Assembly: GCA_048380335.1 (NCBI GenBank) | Contig: DBFCCI010000057.1 | Location: 1-52,667, forward strand | Direction of reading: 5' to 3' | Source of the DNA: Lachnospira sp900551945 | GTDB lineage: Bacteria; Bacillota; Clostridia; Lachnospirales; Lachnospiraceae | Length of the DNA stretch: 52,667 nt | Part shown: one piece after another, positions 26,755 through 34,138 of the stretch | Numbering within the stretch: the first letter of the stretch is position 1 | Layout of the letters: each line of letters starts with the position of its first letter | Translations under genes and position numbers: made by a program | The notes under the pieces: generated by a model | Told to the model about the DNA's origin: nothing | Databases searched by the model: none | What the model saw: the letters and a program-made list of their open reading frames with translations, nothing else

Positions 26755-26817
26755 TATAAATATATTTAAGTTTTGGTATTAATACAAAAAATATCAAATT
26801 GAGAAAGGAAAAGAAAA

Positions 26818-27693
26818 ATGAATGTAATTAATGGAACAACAAAGGTGTGTGGCTTAATTGGCAATCCTGTGGGACATTCTATTTCACCTTTAATACATAA
26901 TAAACTTGCAAAGCTTTGTAATATTGACATGGTGTATACAACATTTAAAGTTGAAAAGGGGTGTGTAGAAACTGCCGTTAAAGGTGCATTTGCACTTGAT
27001 ATAAAGGGGCTTAATGTGACAGTTCCGCATAAGCAGGAAGTGATAGACGTGCTTGATGATATTGACCCTATGGCAAAGGCAATTGGTGCTGTGAATACAC
27101 TTGTAAGAACTGACAAGGGTTATAAAGGATATAACACTGATATTTTGGGACTTGAAAGAGAGCTTGACGAAGTAGGAATTAAGCTTGGTGGTAATAAGGT
27201 AATAATTTTAGGTGCTGGTGGTGCTGCCAGAGCAATTGCATTTTTATGTGTAAATAAGGGTGCAGTAAGTGTTAATATTCTTAATAGAACAGTTGAAAAG
27301 GCTCAAAGCATTGCAAATGATGTTAATACACATCTTAACTCTTGTGTGGCAAAGGCTATGGCTTTATCAGATTATAATATGCTTGAAGGTGATGATTATA
27401 TTGTAATTCAGACTTCAAGTGTAGGTTTGTATCCTAATTGTGACAGTGCTGTTATTGAAGATGAAGAATTTTATAAAAAGGCAGCAGTTGGAGTTGATAT
27501 TATTTACAATCCTGCAACTACTAAGTTTATTAAGCTTATTAATGCTCAAGGAAAATGTGCTTACAACGGTCTTAAAATGTTATTATATCAAGGAGTTAGT
27601 GCCTTTGAATTGTGGAATAATATAAAAGTTACAGATGAACAGGCAAATGAAGTTTACGAATGTATGAAAAAGGAGTTAAACATCGTTGAATAA
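26818..27693 (+). CDS. aroE: Shikimate dehydrogenase (NADP+)
   Basis: A 291-residue enzyme that reduces 3-dehydroshikimate to shikimate. The substrate site is GNPVGHSISPLIHN, the catalytic Lys lies in GLNVTVPHK, and NTD of YNTDILG binds substrate. The NADP fold is LGAGGAARAIAF followed by NRTVEKA. AAAGGA precedes the ATG. It overlaps aroK by eight bases, so the two are coupled in translation. Confidence 0.96.
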   Translation: MNVINGTTKVCGLIGNPVGHSISPLIHNKLAKLCNIDMVYTTFKVEKGCVETAVKGAFALDIKGLNVTVPHKQEVIDVLDDIDPMAKAIGAVNTLVRTDKGYKGYNTDILGLERELDEVGIKLGGNKVIILGAGGAARAIAFLCVNKGAVSVNILNRTVEKAQSIANDVNTHLNSCVAKAMALSDYNMLEGDDYIVIQTSSVGLYPNCDSAVIEDEEFYKKAAVGVDIIYNPATTKFIKLINAQGKCAYNGLKMLLYQGVSAFELWNNIKVTDEQANEVYECMKKELNIVE

Positions 27694-28183
27694 TATAGTA
27701 CTTATAGGTTTTATGGGGTGTGGAAAGACAACCTTTGGTAAATGGATTGCAAATAATTACAATATGGAATTTATAGATACTGATGATTATATAGAAAGTA
27801 AAGAAAATAGAAAGATAAGTGATATATTTGCAAGTGATGGAGAAGAGTTTTTTAGAAGTCTTGAAACAAGCACTATAGATAAATTATCTAAAAGTGTAAG
27901 TAATGCTGTAATATCTGTTGGCGGAGGCCTTCCGGTAAGAGAGTGTAACAGAGCTATACTTAAACAACTTGGAAAAGTAATCTATCTTGAAACATCAATA
28001 AATGAGCTTGAAAAACGTCTTAAAAATGATACAAAAAGACCACTTCTTGCAGGTGGAAATGTAAGACAAAAGATAGAAAGTCTTATGAGTGCAAGAGAAA
28101 ATATTTATATTTCTGTAGCAGATTGTGTTATTAAGACAGATAATAAATCATTTAAACAGATGTATGAAGAAGTAAAGCTGTAA
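27686..28183 (+). CDS. aroK: Shikimate kinase
   Basis: A 165-residue kinase that phosphorylates shikimate. The Walker A is GFMGCGKT (8-15), the shikimate-binding Asp lies in DTDDYIE, and SVGGGLPVR is the other binding loop; RPLL of the lid is present. It starts with TTG inside the end of aroE, with AAAGGAG ten bases upstream. Repeat B4 follows directly, before aroQ. Confidence 0.95.
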   Translation: MNNIVLIGFMGCGKTTFGKWIANNYNMEFIDTDDYIESKENRKISDIFASDGEEFFRSLETSTIDKLSKSVSNAVISVGGGLPVRECNRAILKQLGKVIYLETSINELEKRLKNDTKRPLLAGGNVRQKIESLMSARENIYISVADCVIKTDNKSFKQMYEEVKL

Positions 28184-28195
28184 TTTGTTAATTTA

Positions 28196-28290
28196 TTCAT
28201 ACGAGCAACGAGTCAAAGTTCGTACTTGCATTAGACTGGGTGACTGTTGTGATAATATGAGAAACTAGCAGAGAGTGTTTCTTATAGTTG
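28196..28290. repeat. Repeat family B, copy B4, between aroK and aroQ
   Basis: TTCATACGAGCAACGAGTC starts it and GTTTCTTATAGTTG ends it. It matches B3 at most conserved positions (ACGAGTCAAAGT). Hairpin 1 keeps GTCA / TGAC and hairpin 2 keeps GAGAAACT / AGTGTTTCTT. Confidence 0.8.
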
Positions 28291-28388
28291 AATATAGCAA
28301 AGTTTATGGTATGAAAATTTTTTGTCTAAAAGACGCAAACTAGATTTGATAGACTATAATGAGTAAATCAGTTGGAAAGGATTATATT

Positions 28389-28829
28389 ATGAAAATATTA
28401 GTAATTAATGGACCTAATATTAATTTTTTAGGTATTAGAGAAAAAGGGATATATGGCAATCAAGACTATGCTTATCTTGAAAAGCTTATTAATGATAAGG
28501 CAAATGAACTTGGGGTAGAAGTTGAAGTTTTCCAAAGCAATCACGAAGGAGCAATAATTGACAAGATACAGCAGGCTTACTATGATAAAGTAGATGGAAT
28601 TGTAATTAATCCGGGAGCATTTACACATTACAGTTATGCTGTAAGAGACGCACTTGCTTCCGTTGCCGATATTCCTAAGATTGAAGTTCATATATCTAAT
28701 GTACATACAAGAGAAGAATTTAGACATACATCTGTTACAGTGCCAGTGTGCAACGGTCAGGTGGTAGGCTTAGGACTTAATGGTTATTTATATGCAGTGC
28801 AGGCAATTAAAGACATGAAAAATGTATAA
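28389..28829 (+). CDS. aroQ: 3-dehydroquinate dehydratase, type II
   Basis: A 146-residue type II dehydroquinase that converts 3-dehydroquinate to 3-dehydroshikimate. The N-terminus is ILVINGPNINFLG, with the catalytic Tyr in the GIYGNQDY loop; FQSNHEGAIID, INPGAFTHYSYAV and VEVHISN-like IEVHISNVHTREEFRH are present. The start is the ATG at 28389, which has GAAAGGA seven bases before it. Together with aroE and aroK it gives three adjacent shikimate steps. Confidence 0.96.
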   Translation: MKILVINGPNINFLGIREKGIYGNQDYAYLEKLINDKANELGVEVEVFQSNHEGAIIDKIQQAYYDKVDGIVINPGAFTHYSYAVRDALASVADIPKIEVHISNVHTREEFRHTSVTVPVCNGQVVGLGLNGYLYAVQAIKDMKNV

Positions 28830-29119
28830 TATTTAGTAACTATTTATATGTAAGCTTGACATTTATAAATAGGTGGCAAAAAAACACATAGTTTGTTGGC
28901 AACAGTAGTCATATGGCAAAAGTTAAAAATTATCTATTTACAGCTTCATATGTGAAAGATGTATTTTATATTGGATATGGTAATACTATATGTGTGAAAA
29001 GTAACAATATTTATAAATTTATATAAGTAATTGTAAAAAAGAGGTTGCCAAAATGCTCAATTTATTATAAAATGATAAAAGTTATTGATTAAAATTCCAC
29101 GAAATTCAAGTGGTAATAA
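28830..29119. other. Intergenic stretch upstream of the efp promoter
   Basis: No gene is seen. The motif TGGCAA / TTGCCA occurs four times (near 28873, 28896, 28917 and 29044), and CCAC / GTGG flank an AT-rich loop near 29097. These may be binding sites but nothing confirms this. Confidence 0.4.
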
Positions 29120-29147
29120 TTGTTATTATTTATAGGCATACTATAAT
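29120..29147 (+). promoter_or_regulatory. Promoter of efp
   Basis: TTGTTA and TATAAT are 16 bases apart. The start of transcription would be near 29154, giving a ~120-base leader that contains the shared module. Confidence 0.6.
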
Positions 29148-29164
29148 GGTAACTAGGAACTAAC

Positions 29165-29274
29165 TATATTTTAAAGAAAGGAAAAGCTACAAGTAGATAA
29201 TATATATAATCAAGATATATTTATTATCTAGCATATACGTTTGTATGTGTTTTAAGTAGCAGGTATACCAAAGT
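29165..29274 (+). promoter_or_regulatory. Shared leader module L, copy in front of efp
   Basis: TTTTAAAGAAAGGAAAAGC and TAC are followed by a hairpin (TAGATAAT / ATTATCTA), the hairpin CATATAC / GTATGTG, then TTTTAAGTAGCAG, twelve bases and ATG. GCTAC and GTAGC form a perfect 5-bp closing helix here. Confidence 0.7.
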
Positions 29275-29832
29275 ATGGTAACAGCAGGTGATTTTAAGAA
29301 CGGTATCACATTAGAAATGGACAATGCTATTTGGCAGATTATAGAATTCCAGCACGTTAAGCCAGGTAAGGGTGCGGCTTTCGTTAGAACTAAGTTAAAG
29401 AACATCGTAAGTGGTGGTGTTGTTGAAAAGTCTTTCAGACCAACAGAAAAGTTCACATTAGCTCATATCGAAAGAAAAGAATTCCAGTATTTATATGCTG
29501 ATGGTGACCTTTACAACTTCATGGATACAGAAACTTATGACCAGATTGCATTAAGCGCAGATAATGTTGGTGATTCACTTAAGTTCGTTAAGGAAAATGA
29601 AATGGTTAAGTTATGCTCACACAATGGCAATGTATTCGCTATTGAACCACCTATTACTGTTGAATTAGAAGTAACAGAAACAGAACCAGGTGTTAAGGGT
29701 GATACAGCTACAGGTGCTACAAAGCCAGCTATCGTTGAAACAGGTGCTAAGATTTTAGTTCCATTATTCGTTAATCAGGGCGATACAGTTAAGATTGACA
29801 CTCGTACTGGAGAATATTTATCAAGAGTATAA
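29275..29832 (+). CDS. efp: Translation elongation factor P
   Basis: A 185-residue EF-P, which binds near the ribosomal E site and rescues stalling at proline runs. The start MVTAGDFKNGITLEM and the KPGKGAAFVRTKLKN segment are classical; Lys in the KPGKG loop is the modification site in many species. The C-terminal OB domain ends VNQGDTVKIDTRTGEYLSR. There is no good ribosome binding site next to the ATG; a strong AAAGGA is ~90 bases upstream in the shared leader module. Confidence 0.96.
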   Translation: MVTAGDFKNGITLEMDNAIWQIIEFQHVKPGKGAAFVRTKLKNIVSGGVVEKSFRPTEKFTLAHIERKEFQYLYADGDLYNFMDTETYDQIALSADNVGDSLKFVKENEMVKLCSHNGNVFAIEPPITVELEVTETEPGVKGDTATGATKPAIVETGAKILVPLFVNQGDTVKIDTRTGEYLSRV

Positions 29833-29870
29833 TAATATTTCAAAAGAAATATACAGGTTTAAAGCAGGTA

Positions 29871-29904
29871 AACTTAGTTTAATACTGAAGTTACCTGCTT
29901 TTTG
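29871..29904 (+). terminator. Terminator after efp
   Basis: AAGCAGGTAA pairs with TTACCTGCTT, followed by TTT. Confidence 0.85.
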
Positions 29905-30043
29905 TTATTGATATTAGCTTGTCCTGTGGTTCATTATCATTATGTGTATACATACATAAAGAAAGCCATATATAATCATAATATAATCACGAACCATATA
30001 TGCTGTTGAACGTATTACGTTTTGGAATTTCTTAAACTGCATA

Positions 30044-30367
30044 CTAGCCTCTGCTTTTATATGTGGCGCATACTGTATCATCAGTTTTAGAAGCAAGTAT
30101 ACCAGAAATGTCAACATGGTCAGCATTACATTTATTGTTGTCATTATAAACACAGCTTGCTGCGTCACAGGCAATGTCAAGAGTTATATTAGGAGTAGAA
30201 TAAGAGTTACTAGCAGAACCAGATGTGTCTTCAAAAAAGCTTCCACAGCATGTATCATCACAAGTACATGCGTTGTTTCCTTTAACGTTAATAGATGATA
30301 AACAACATTTTTTCTCATCGTTGTCATTGTGACAACATTTTGTTACATTACAATCCAGATTAGTCAT
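30044..30367 (-). CDS. DUF1540 protein (two cysteine-rich modules)
   Basis: A 107-residue protein with two DUF1540 modules. The first is LDCNVTKCCHND ... CCLSSINVKG ... CGSF; the second is IACDAASCVYNDNNKC ... HVDISG ... CATY. The Cys pattern suggests metal binding, but the role of the family is unknown. It is frequent in Firmicutes. GGAGG lies eight bases before the ATG, inside the 3' arm of the hairpin at 30368. It is downstream of lepB on the same strand. Confidence 0.85.
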   Translation of the reverse strand: MTNLDCNVTKCCHNDNDEKKCCLSSINVKGNNACTCDDTCCGSFFEDTSGSASNSYSTPNITLDIACDAASCVYNDNNKCNADHVDISGILASKTDDTVCATYKSRG

Positions 30368-30446
30368 AAAAAAACCTCCAACTTATAATATGATTATCAC
30401 ATAAGTAAAATATTATGTGTTTCATATATATTATTGGAGGTTTTTA
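30368..30446 (-). terminator. Hairpin between lepB and the DUF1540 gene that includes the latter's SD
   Basis: On the minus strand AAAAACCTCCAATAATAT pairs with ATTATAAGTTGGAGGTTTTT, with an inner CACATAAT / ATTATGTG-like hairpin. The 3' arm holds GGAGG, the ribosome binding site of the next gene, and the T-run is directly followed by its ATG. It can thus act as terminator for lepB and as an SD lock. Confidence 0.75.
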
Positions 30447-30456
30447 AAAAATTATT

Positions 30457-31128
30457 CTATTTTATAGTACTAAATGAAAGGTGTTTATTTTCACCATCAT
30501 AGTATCTAAAAATTACTTTTGCAAGAATTTTATCTTTTGCAACGTAAGTATTAGTCCAGTAACGAGAGTCAAGAGAATTGTTACGGTTGTCACCCATCAT
30601 AAAGTAATGACCTTCAGGGACAACATATGTTTCTTGTTTTGTTGTTATTGCCATATCTTCTCTTAAATAATCTTCTTCAAGTTCTTCACCATTAACATAA
30701 ACTTTACCAGAAATTATTTGTATAATATCACCAGGTGTACCTATAACACGTTTTACATAAGTCTGTGTTTCATCGTCAGGATATTTAAAAATTACAATAT
30801 CGCCACGTTCTGGTTCACTAAACATATAAGAAAGTCTAAAGCCTATAAGTCGGTCACCTTCCATTATAGTATTTTTCATAGAGCCAGTTGGAACTTGAGC
30901 ATTAATAATAATAAAATGTGTTGTAATAAAAGCTATTATTATAGCTGCGGCAAATATTTTTATATAACTTAATATTTCTGATAAAATTGCTGAACGAGAT
31001 GATTTCTTAGGTGTATCTTTAGAAGAAGTACTATTGTTGTATTTTTTTTCGAGTTCGTCATCAGCCTTATCAAGGTCAGCATATAGATGCTTTCGTTCTT
31101 TGTAATAATCGTTATCGTATTCCTGCAT
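30457..31128 (-). CDS. lepB: Signal peptidase I
   Basis: A 223-residue type I signal peptidase. An acidic, Tyr-rich cytoplasmic N-terminus (about 1-52) is followed by one membrane segment (54-76) and the catalytic domain. The nucleophile Ser83 lies in VPTGSMKNTI and the general base Lys126 in TYVKRVIG; GDNRNNSLDSRYW is the conserved box E. The start is the ATG at 31128 with GGGGA before it; a TTG seven codons upstream has no site. The long charged N-terminal tail is more than in most homologues. Confidence 0.94.
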   Translation of the reverse strand: MQEYDNDYYKERKHLYADLDKADDELEKKYNNSTSSKDTPKKSSRSAILSEILSYIKIFAAAIIIAFITTHFIIINAQVPTGSMKNTIMEGDRLIGFRLSYMFSEPERGDIVIFKYPDDETQTYVKRVIGTPGDIIQIISGKVYVNGEELEEDYLREDMAITTKQETYVVPEGHYFMMGDNRNNSLDSRYWTNTYVAKDKILAKVIFRYYDGENKHLSFSTIK

Positions 31129-31206
31129 ATAATATCCCCGTTCTGCCAAAATGTATAATATACATAATGACTTTTATTGATAAATGTGGCATAAGCCTTT
31201 TATGAA

Positions 31207-31238
31207 AAATCGCACCTGGAATTATATCCAAGTGCGAT
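31207..31238 (-). terminator. Terminator after htpG
   Basis: On the minus strand ATCGCACTTGGA pairs with TCCAGGTGCGAT, followed by TTTTTC. Confidence 0.8.
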
Positions 31239-31271
31239 AAATTCACATATCATATTCTACTGTATAGAAGA

Positions 31272-33266
31272 TTATTTTGCAAGCAATTCCATAATTTTAT
31301 TACTTCTTGCTATGAAATTAGTCATCTGTTCTGGTGATAATGGTGCGTGGCTTAAAAGAGCAAGGTCATAAAGCTGTTCGCACATCATTGGTGTATTTTC
31401 ACCATCTTTATTATCAACAATATATTTTACAAGGTCATTATTAGCATTAAGAACAAGAGTAAGTCCTTGACCACCAAACATAGAAGGGTCCATTCCTGGC
31501 ATACTGTACATCTTCATCATATCCTGCATACGTCTGTCTTGTTCAGAAAGAGTAATCATAGAAGAAATAGAAGTGTTCTTTAACTTTTCAACCTTTACAA
31601 TAAGATTGTCTTTGTTAAGGGCTTTTTTAAATGTTTCTGTAAGTGTTTCAGTAACATCTTTTAATTCATCTTCTGATGTTTCTTCCTTGAAGCTGTCTGA
31701 AAGGTCAGCATCAATACGGGCAAATTTAACATTTTCATTCTTACCTTCAAGGTGAGTGATAAATGGTTGGTCAATATTATGTGTAAGGATTACAGCATCA
31801 ATGCCTTCTTCCTTAAACATATTAATATACTGACTCTGTTCAGTTTCGTTAGTAACATAAAATACTGTATTTTCATGTTTTTCTTTGTTTTCTTCAAGAC
31901 ATTCATTTAATGTAAGGTACTTGCCATCAAGGTTCTTAAAGATAATGAAATCTTTCATCTTGTCGTAGAACTTATCGTCTTTTAAGCAACCAAATTTGAT
32001 AAATGGGTTGATGTCATCCCAGTATTTTTCGTAGTTTTCTTTGTCTGTCTTATACATTCCTGAAAGCTTGTCGCCAACCTTCTTTGTAATGTATTCTGAT
32101 ATTTTCTTAACAAAACCATCATTTTGTAATGCACTACGAGATACATTAAGTGGAAGGTCTGGGCAGTCAATAACACCTTTAAGAAGAAGTAAAAATTCAG
32201 GAATAACTTCTTTGATGTTATCAGCTACGAATACTTGATTGTTGTAAAGCTTTATAGTTCCTTCGATAGACTCATATTCTGTATTAATCTTAGGGAAGTA
32301 TAAAATGCCTTTTAAGTTAAATGGATAATCCATATTTAAGTGTATCCAGAAGAGTGGTTCTTTATAATCCTTAAATACTGAACGGTAGAAGGACTTGTAT
32401 TCTTCATCAGTACATTCATTAGGGTGCTTTGTCCAAAGTGGGTGAGTTTCGTTTAATGCAGCTGGGCGTTTAACGATTTTTGCCATCTTCTTAGCAGGAA
32501 CTTTTTCTACTGTTTCTTTTGTACCGTCTTCTTTTTCAACTTCTTCTGTTACAGCATCTTTTACAAATGTATCAAGAACAGTATCTTTTTCTGTTACTTC
32601 TTCTTCTGGAATTTCTTCTGTAAGCTGACCTGCGTCTTCATTTTCAAAGAAGATAGGAATTGGCATAAATGAGCAGTACTTTTCAATAACTTCTTTTGCC
32701 TTATATTCGTTAGCAAATTCATAGCTGTCTTCATTTAAGTAAAGAGTAATTTCTGTACCGCAAGTTTCTTTGTTGCCATCTTCCATATCATATTCTGTGC
32801 CACCATCGCATGACCAGTGAACAGCAGTTGAGCCATCTTTATAAGAAAGAGTGTCAATAGTTACAGTATCAGCAACCATAAAAGCTGAGTAGAAACCAAG
32901 ACCGAAGTGACCGATAATCTGGTCTTCGTTAGTCTTATCTTTGTATTTTTCAAGGAAAGCTTCAGCACCAGAGAAAGCAATCTGATTGATGTATTCGCCA
33001 ACTTCTTCCTTAGTCATACCAATACCATTGTCAATGATTTTGATAGTTTTCTTTTCTGGTGATGTCTTTACAATTACTTTGTATTCAATATCGTCTGGAG
33101 CTTCATATTCGCCAATAAGGTCGAGCTTCTTTAATTTTGTTATTGCGTCACACGCATTTGAAATTAATTCTCTGTAGAAAATGTCGTGGTCAGAGTACAT
33201 CCATTTCTTAATAATAGGGAAGATGTTTTGACTGTTAATTGATAAATTTCCATGTTCGTTTGCCAT
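31272..33266 (-). CDS. htpG: Chaperone protein HtpG (Hsp90)
   Basis: A 664-residue Hsp90. The ATP-binding N-domain shows YRELISNACDAITKLKK (Glu/Asn), IIDNGIGM and HFGLGFYSAFMVAD. An acidic Glu-rich linker (about 215-265) joins it to the middle domain, and the C-terminal dimerisation part ends PLSPEQMTNFIARSNKIMELL. It is slightly longer than E. coli HtpG because of the linker. A promoter at 33368-33396 and a perfect CIRCE element at 33404-33430 lie upstream, pointing to HrcA control. Confidence 0.97.
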   Translation of the reverse strand: MANEHGNLSINSQNIFPIIKKWMYSDHDIFYRELISNACDAITKLKKLDLIGEYEAPDDIEYKVIVKTSPEKKTIKIIDNGIGMTKEEVGEYINQIAFSGAEAFLEKYKDKTNEDQIIGHFGLGFYSAFMVADTVTIDTLSYKDGSTAVHWSCDGGTEYDMEDGNKETCGTEITLYLNEDSYEFANEYKAKEVIEKYCSFMPIPIFFENEDAGQLTEEIPEEEVTEKDTVLDTFVKDAVTEEVEKEDGTKETVEKVPAKKMAKIVKRPAALNETHPLWTKHPNECTDEEYKSFYRSVFKDYKEPLFWIHLNMDYPFNLKGILYFPKINTEYESIEGTIKLYNNQVFVADNIKEVIPEFLLLLKGVIDCPDLPLNVSRSALQNDGFVKKISEYITKKVGDKLSGMYKTDKENYEKYWDDINPFIKFGCLKDDKFYDKMKDFIIFKNLDGKYLTLNECLEENKEKHENTVFYVTNETEQSQYINMFKEEGIDAVILTHNIDQPFITHLEGKNENVKFARIDADLSDSFKEETSEDELKDVTETLTETFKKALNKDNLIVKVEKLKNTSISSMITLSEQDRRMQDMMKMYSMPGMDPSMFGGQGLTLVLNANNDLVKYIVDNKDGENTPMMCEQLYDLALLSHAPLSPEQMTNFIARSNKIMELLAK

Positions 33267-33367
33267 AATAAATTCTCCTTTTATAAAAATATTTATTAGT
33301 TTTAAGTTTTGTTATCATAGTTATGAAAACAAAATGTTTTCTTAAGTTTTATAAACTTACAAGATGT

Positions 33368-33396
33368 AATTTAATACAATAAAAGTGGAAAGTCAA
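33368..33396 (-). promoter_or_regulatory. Promoter of htpG
   Basis: On the minus strand TTGACT is followed after 17 bases by TAAATT, just downstream of the CIRCE element. Confidence 0.7.
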
Positions 33397-33403
33397 GAAA
33401 AAA

Positions 33404-33430
33404 TTAGCACTCATTTTATTTGAGTGCTAA
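33404..33430. promoter_or_regulatory. CIRCE element (HrcA operator)
   Basis: TTAGCACTC-N9-GAGTGCTAA matches the consensus at every position of both arms. It lies 8 bases upstream of the -35 box of htpG. Confidence 0.95.
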
Positions 33431-33482
33431 TAAAAGAGCCGAATATATAGAAAAAATGCGTGTTTTAATGGAATATAAAAAT

Positions 33483-33983
33483 TTAATTAAATTCTTCAAA
33501 ATCAATTGAAGCATTGTCAAGAAACTTTTTTATATAGTCATCAAGAGCATTGTCAACAGCTTTGTCAAGTGTAAATATATTAAGTGATGAACCTGTTGTA
33601 ATTGTAACATTTCCATTAATATACCTTACATTAATGCAAAGTGCGCTTATATCAGAAAGAGAAAATGGTAATGAATAATAAGATATAATGCTTTCACATA
33701 TATTTTCTGGAAGAATAAATACTATTTTCATAGATGATGGAACTTTTTTTCCTTTTATAATATCAAAACATATAGGTTTTACTGTACTCCATGTAGAGTA
33801 TTTCTTGAGGCTTAATTGTTCGTATTCTTCATTGGTGTAGTAGTCTTTATTAATAGAGCCATTTATTGAAAATGTTATGGCTGTTGATATATCGGCTTCT
33901 GAAATATAGAGTGTGTCAAAAGTTTCTTTTATTAAAAGTTGTGACATAAAATTCTTTGTATCTTTTATAGTAAGTGAAATCAT
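33483..33983 (-). CDS. Hypothetical protein (possibly DUF5721 family)
   Basis: A 166-residue protein that starts MISLTIKDTKNFMSQLLIKE and has a mixed alpha/beta pattern without membrane segments. It resembles a Lachnospiraceae family I recall as DUF5721, of unknown function; the name is tentative. Its start has GGAG five to six bases before it. It is upstream of htpG on the same strand, but CIRCE and the htpG promoter separate them. Confidence 0.6.
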   Translation of the reverse strand: MISLTIKDTKNFMSQLLIKETFDTLYISEADISTAITFSINGSINKDYYTNEEYEQLSLKKYSTWSTVKPICFDIIKGKKVPSSMKIVFILPENICESIISYYSLPFSLSDISALCINVRYINGNVTITTGSSLNIFTLDKAVDNALDDYIKKFLDNASIDFEEFN

Positions 33984-34058
33984 ATTTTCTCCAATCTTAG
34001 TTTAAAATATTAAGTATAACAATTATATAAAAATGATATTAAAAACACAATAAAAATA

Positions 34059-34087
34059 TTGTATTGTTTGCATTTTTGGGGTATAAT
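34059..34087 (+). promoter_or_regulatory. Promoter of the LTA-synthase-like gene
   Basis: TTGTAT and a perfect TATAAT are 17 bases apart. Transcription would start near 34094, after the more distal potential start codon at 34064, which supports the ATG at 34139. Confidence 0.7.
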
Positions 34088-34138
34088 GAGGCTTGCTTTT
34101 TTAAGCATATACAAAATAAAATAGAAAAGGATAATGGT

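Noticed and set aside
28870..29055. TTGGCAA / TTGCCAA half sites as an operator
   Set aside because: They recur in several AT-rich gaps, but spacing and orientation are irregular and no regulator is linked to them.
29914..30180. 88-residue minus-strand frame with hydrophobic residues
   Set aside because: It overlaps the DUF1540 gene in another frame and lacks a ribosome binding site; the DUF1540 cysteine pattern shows which frame is real.
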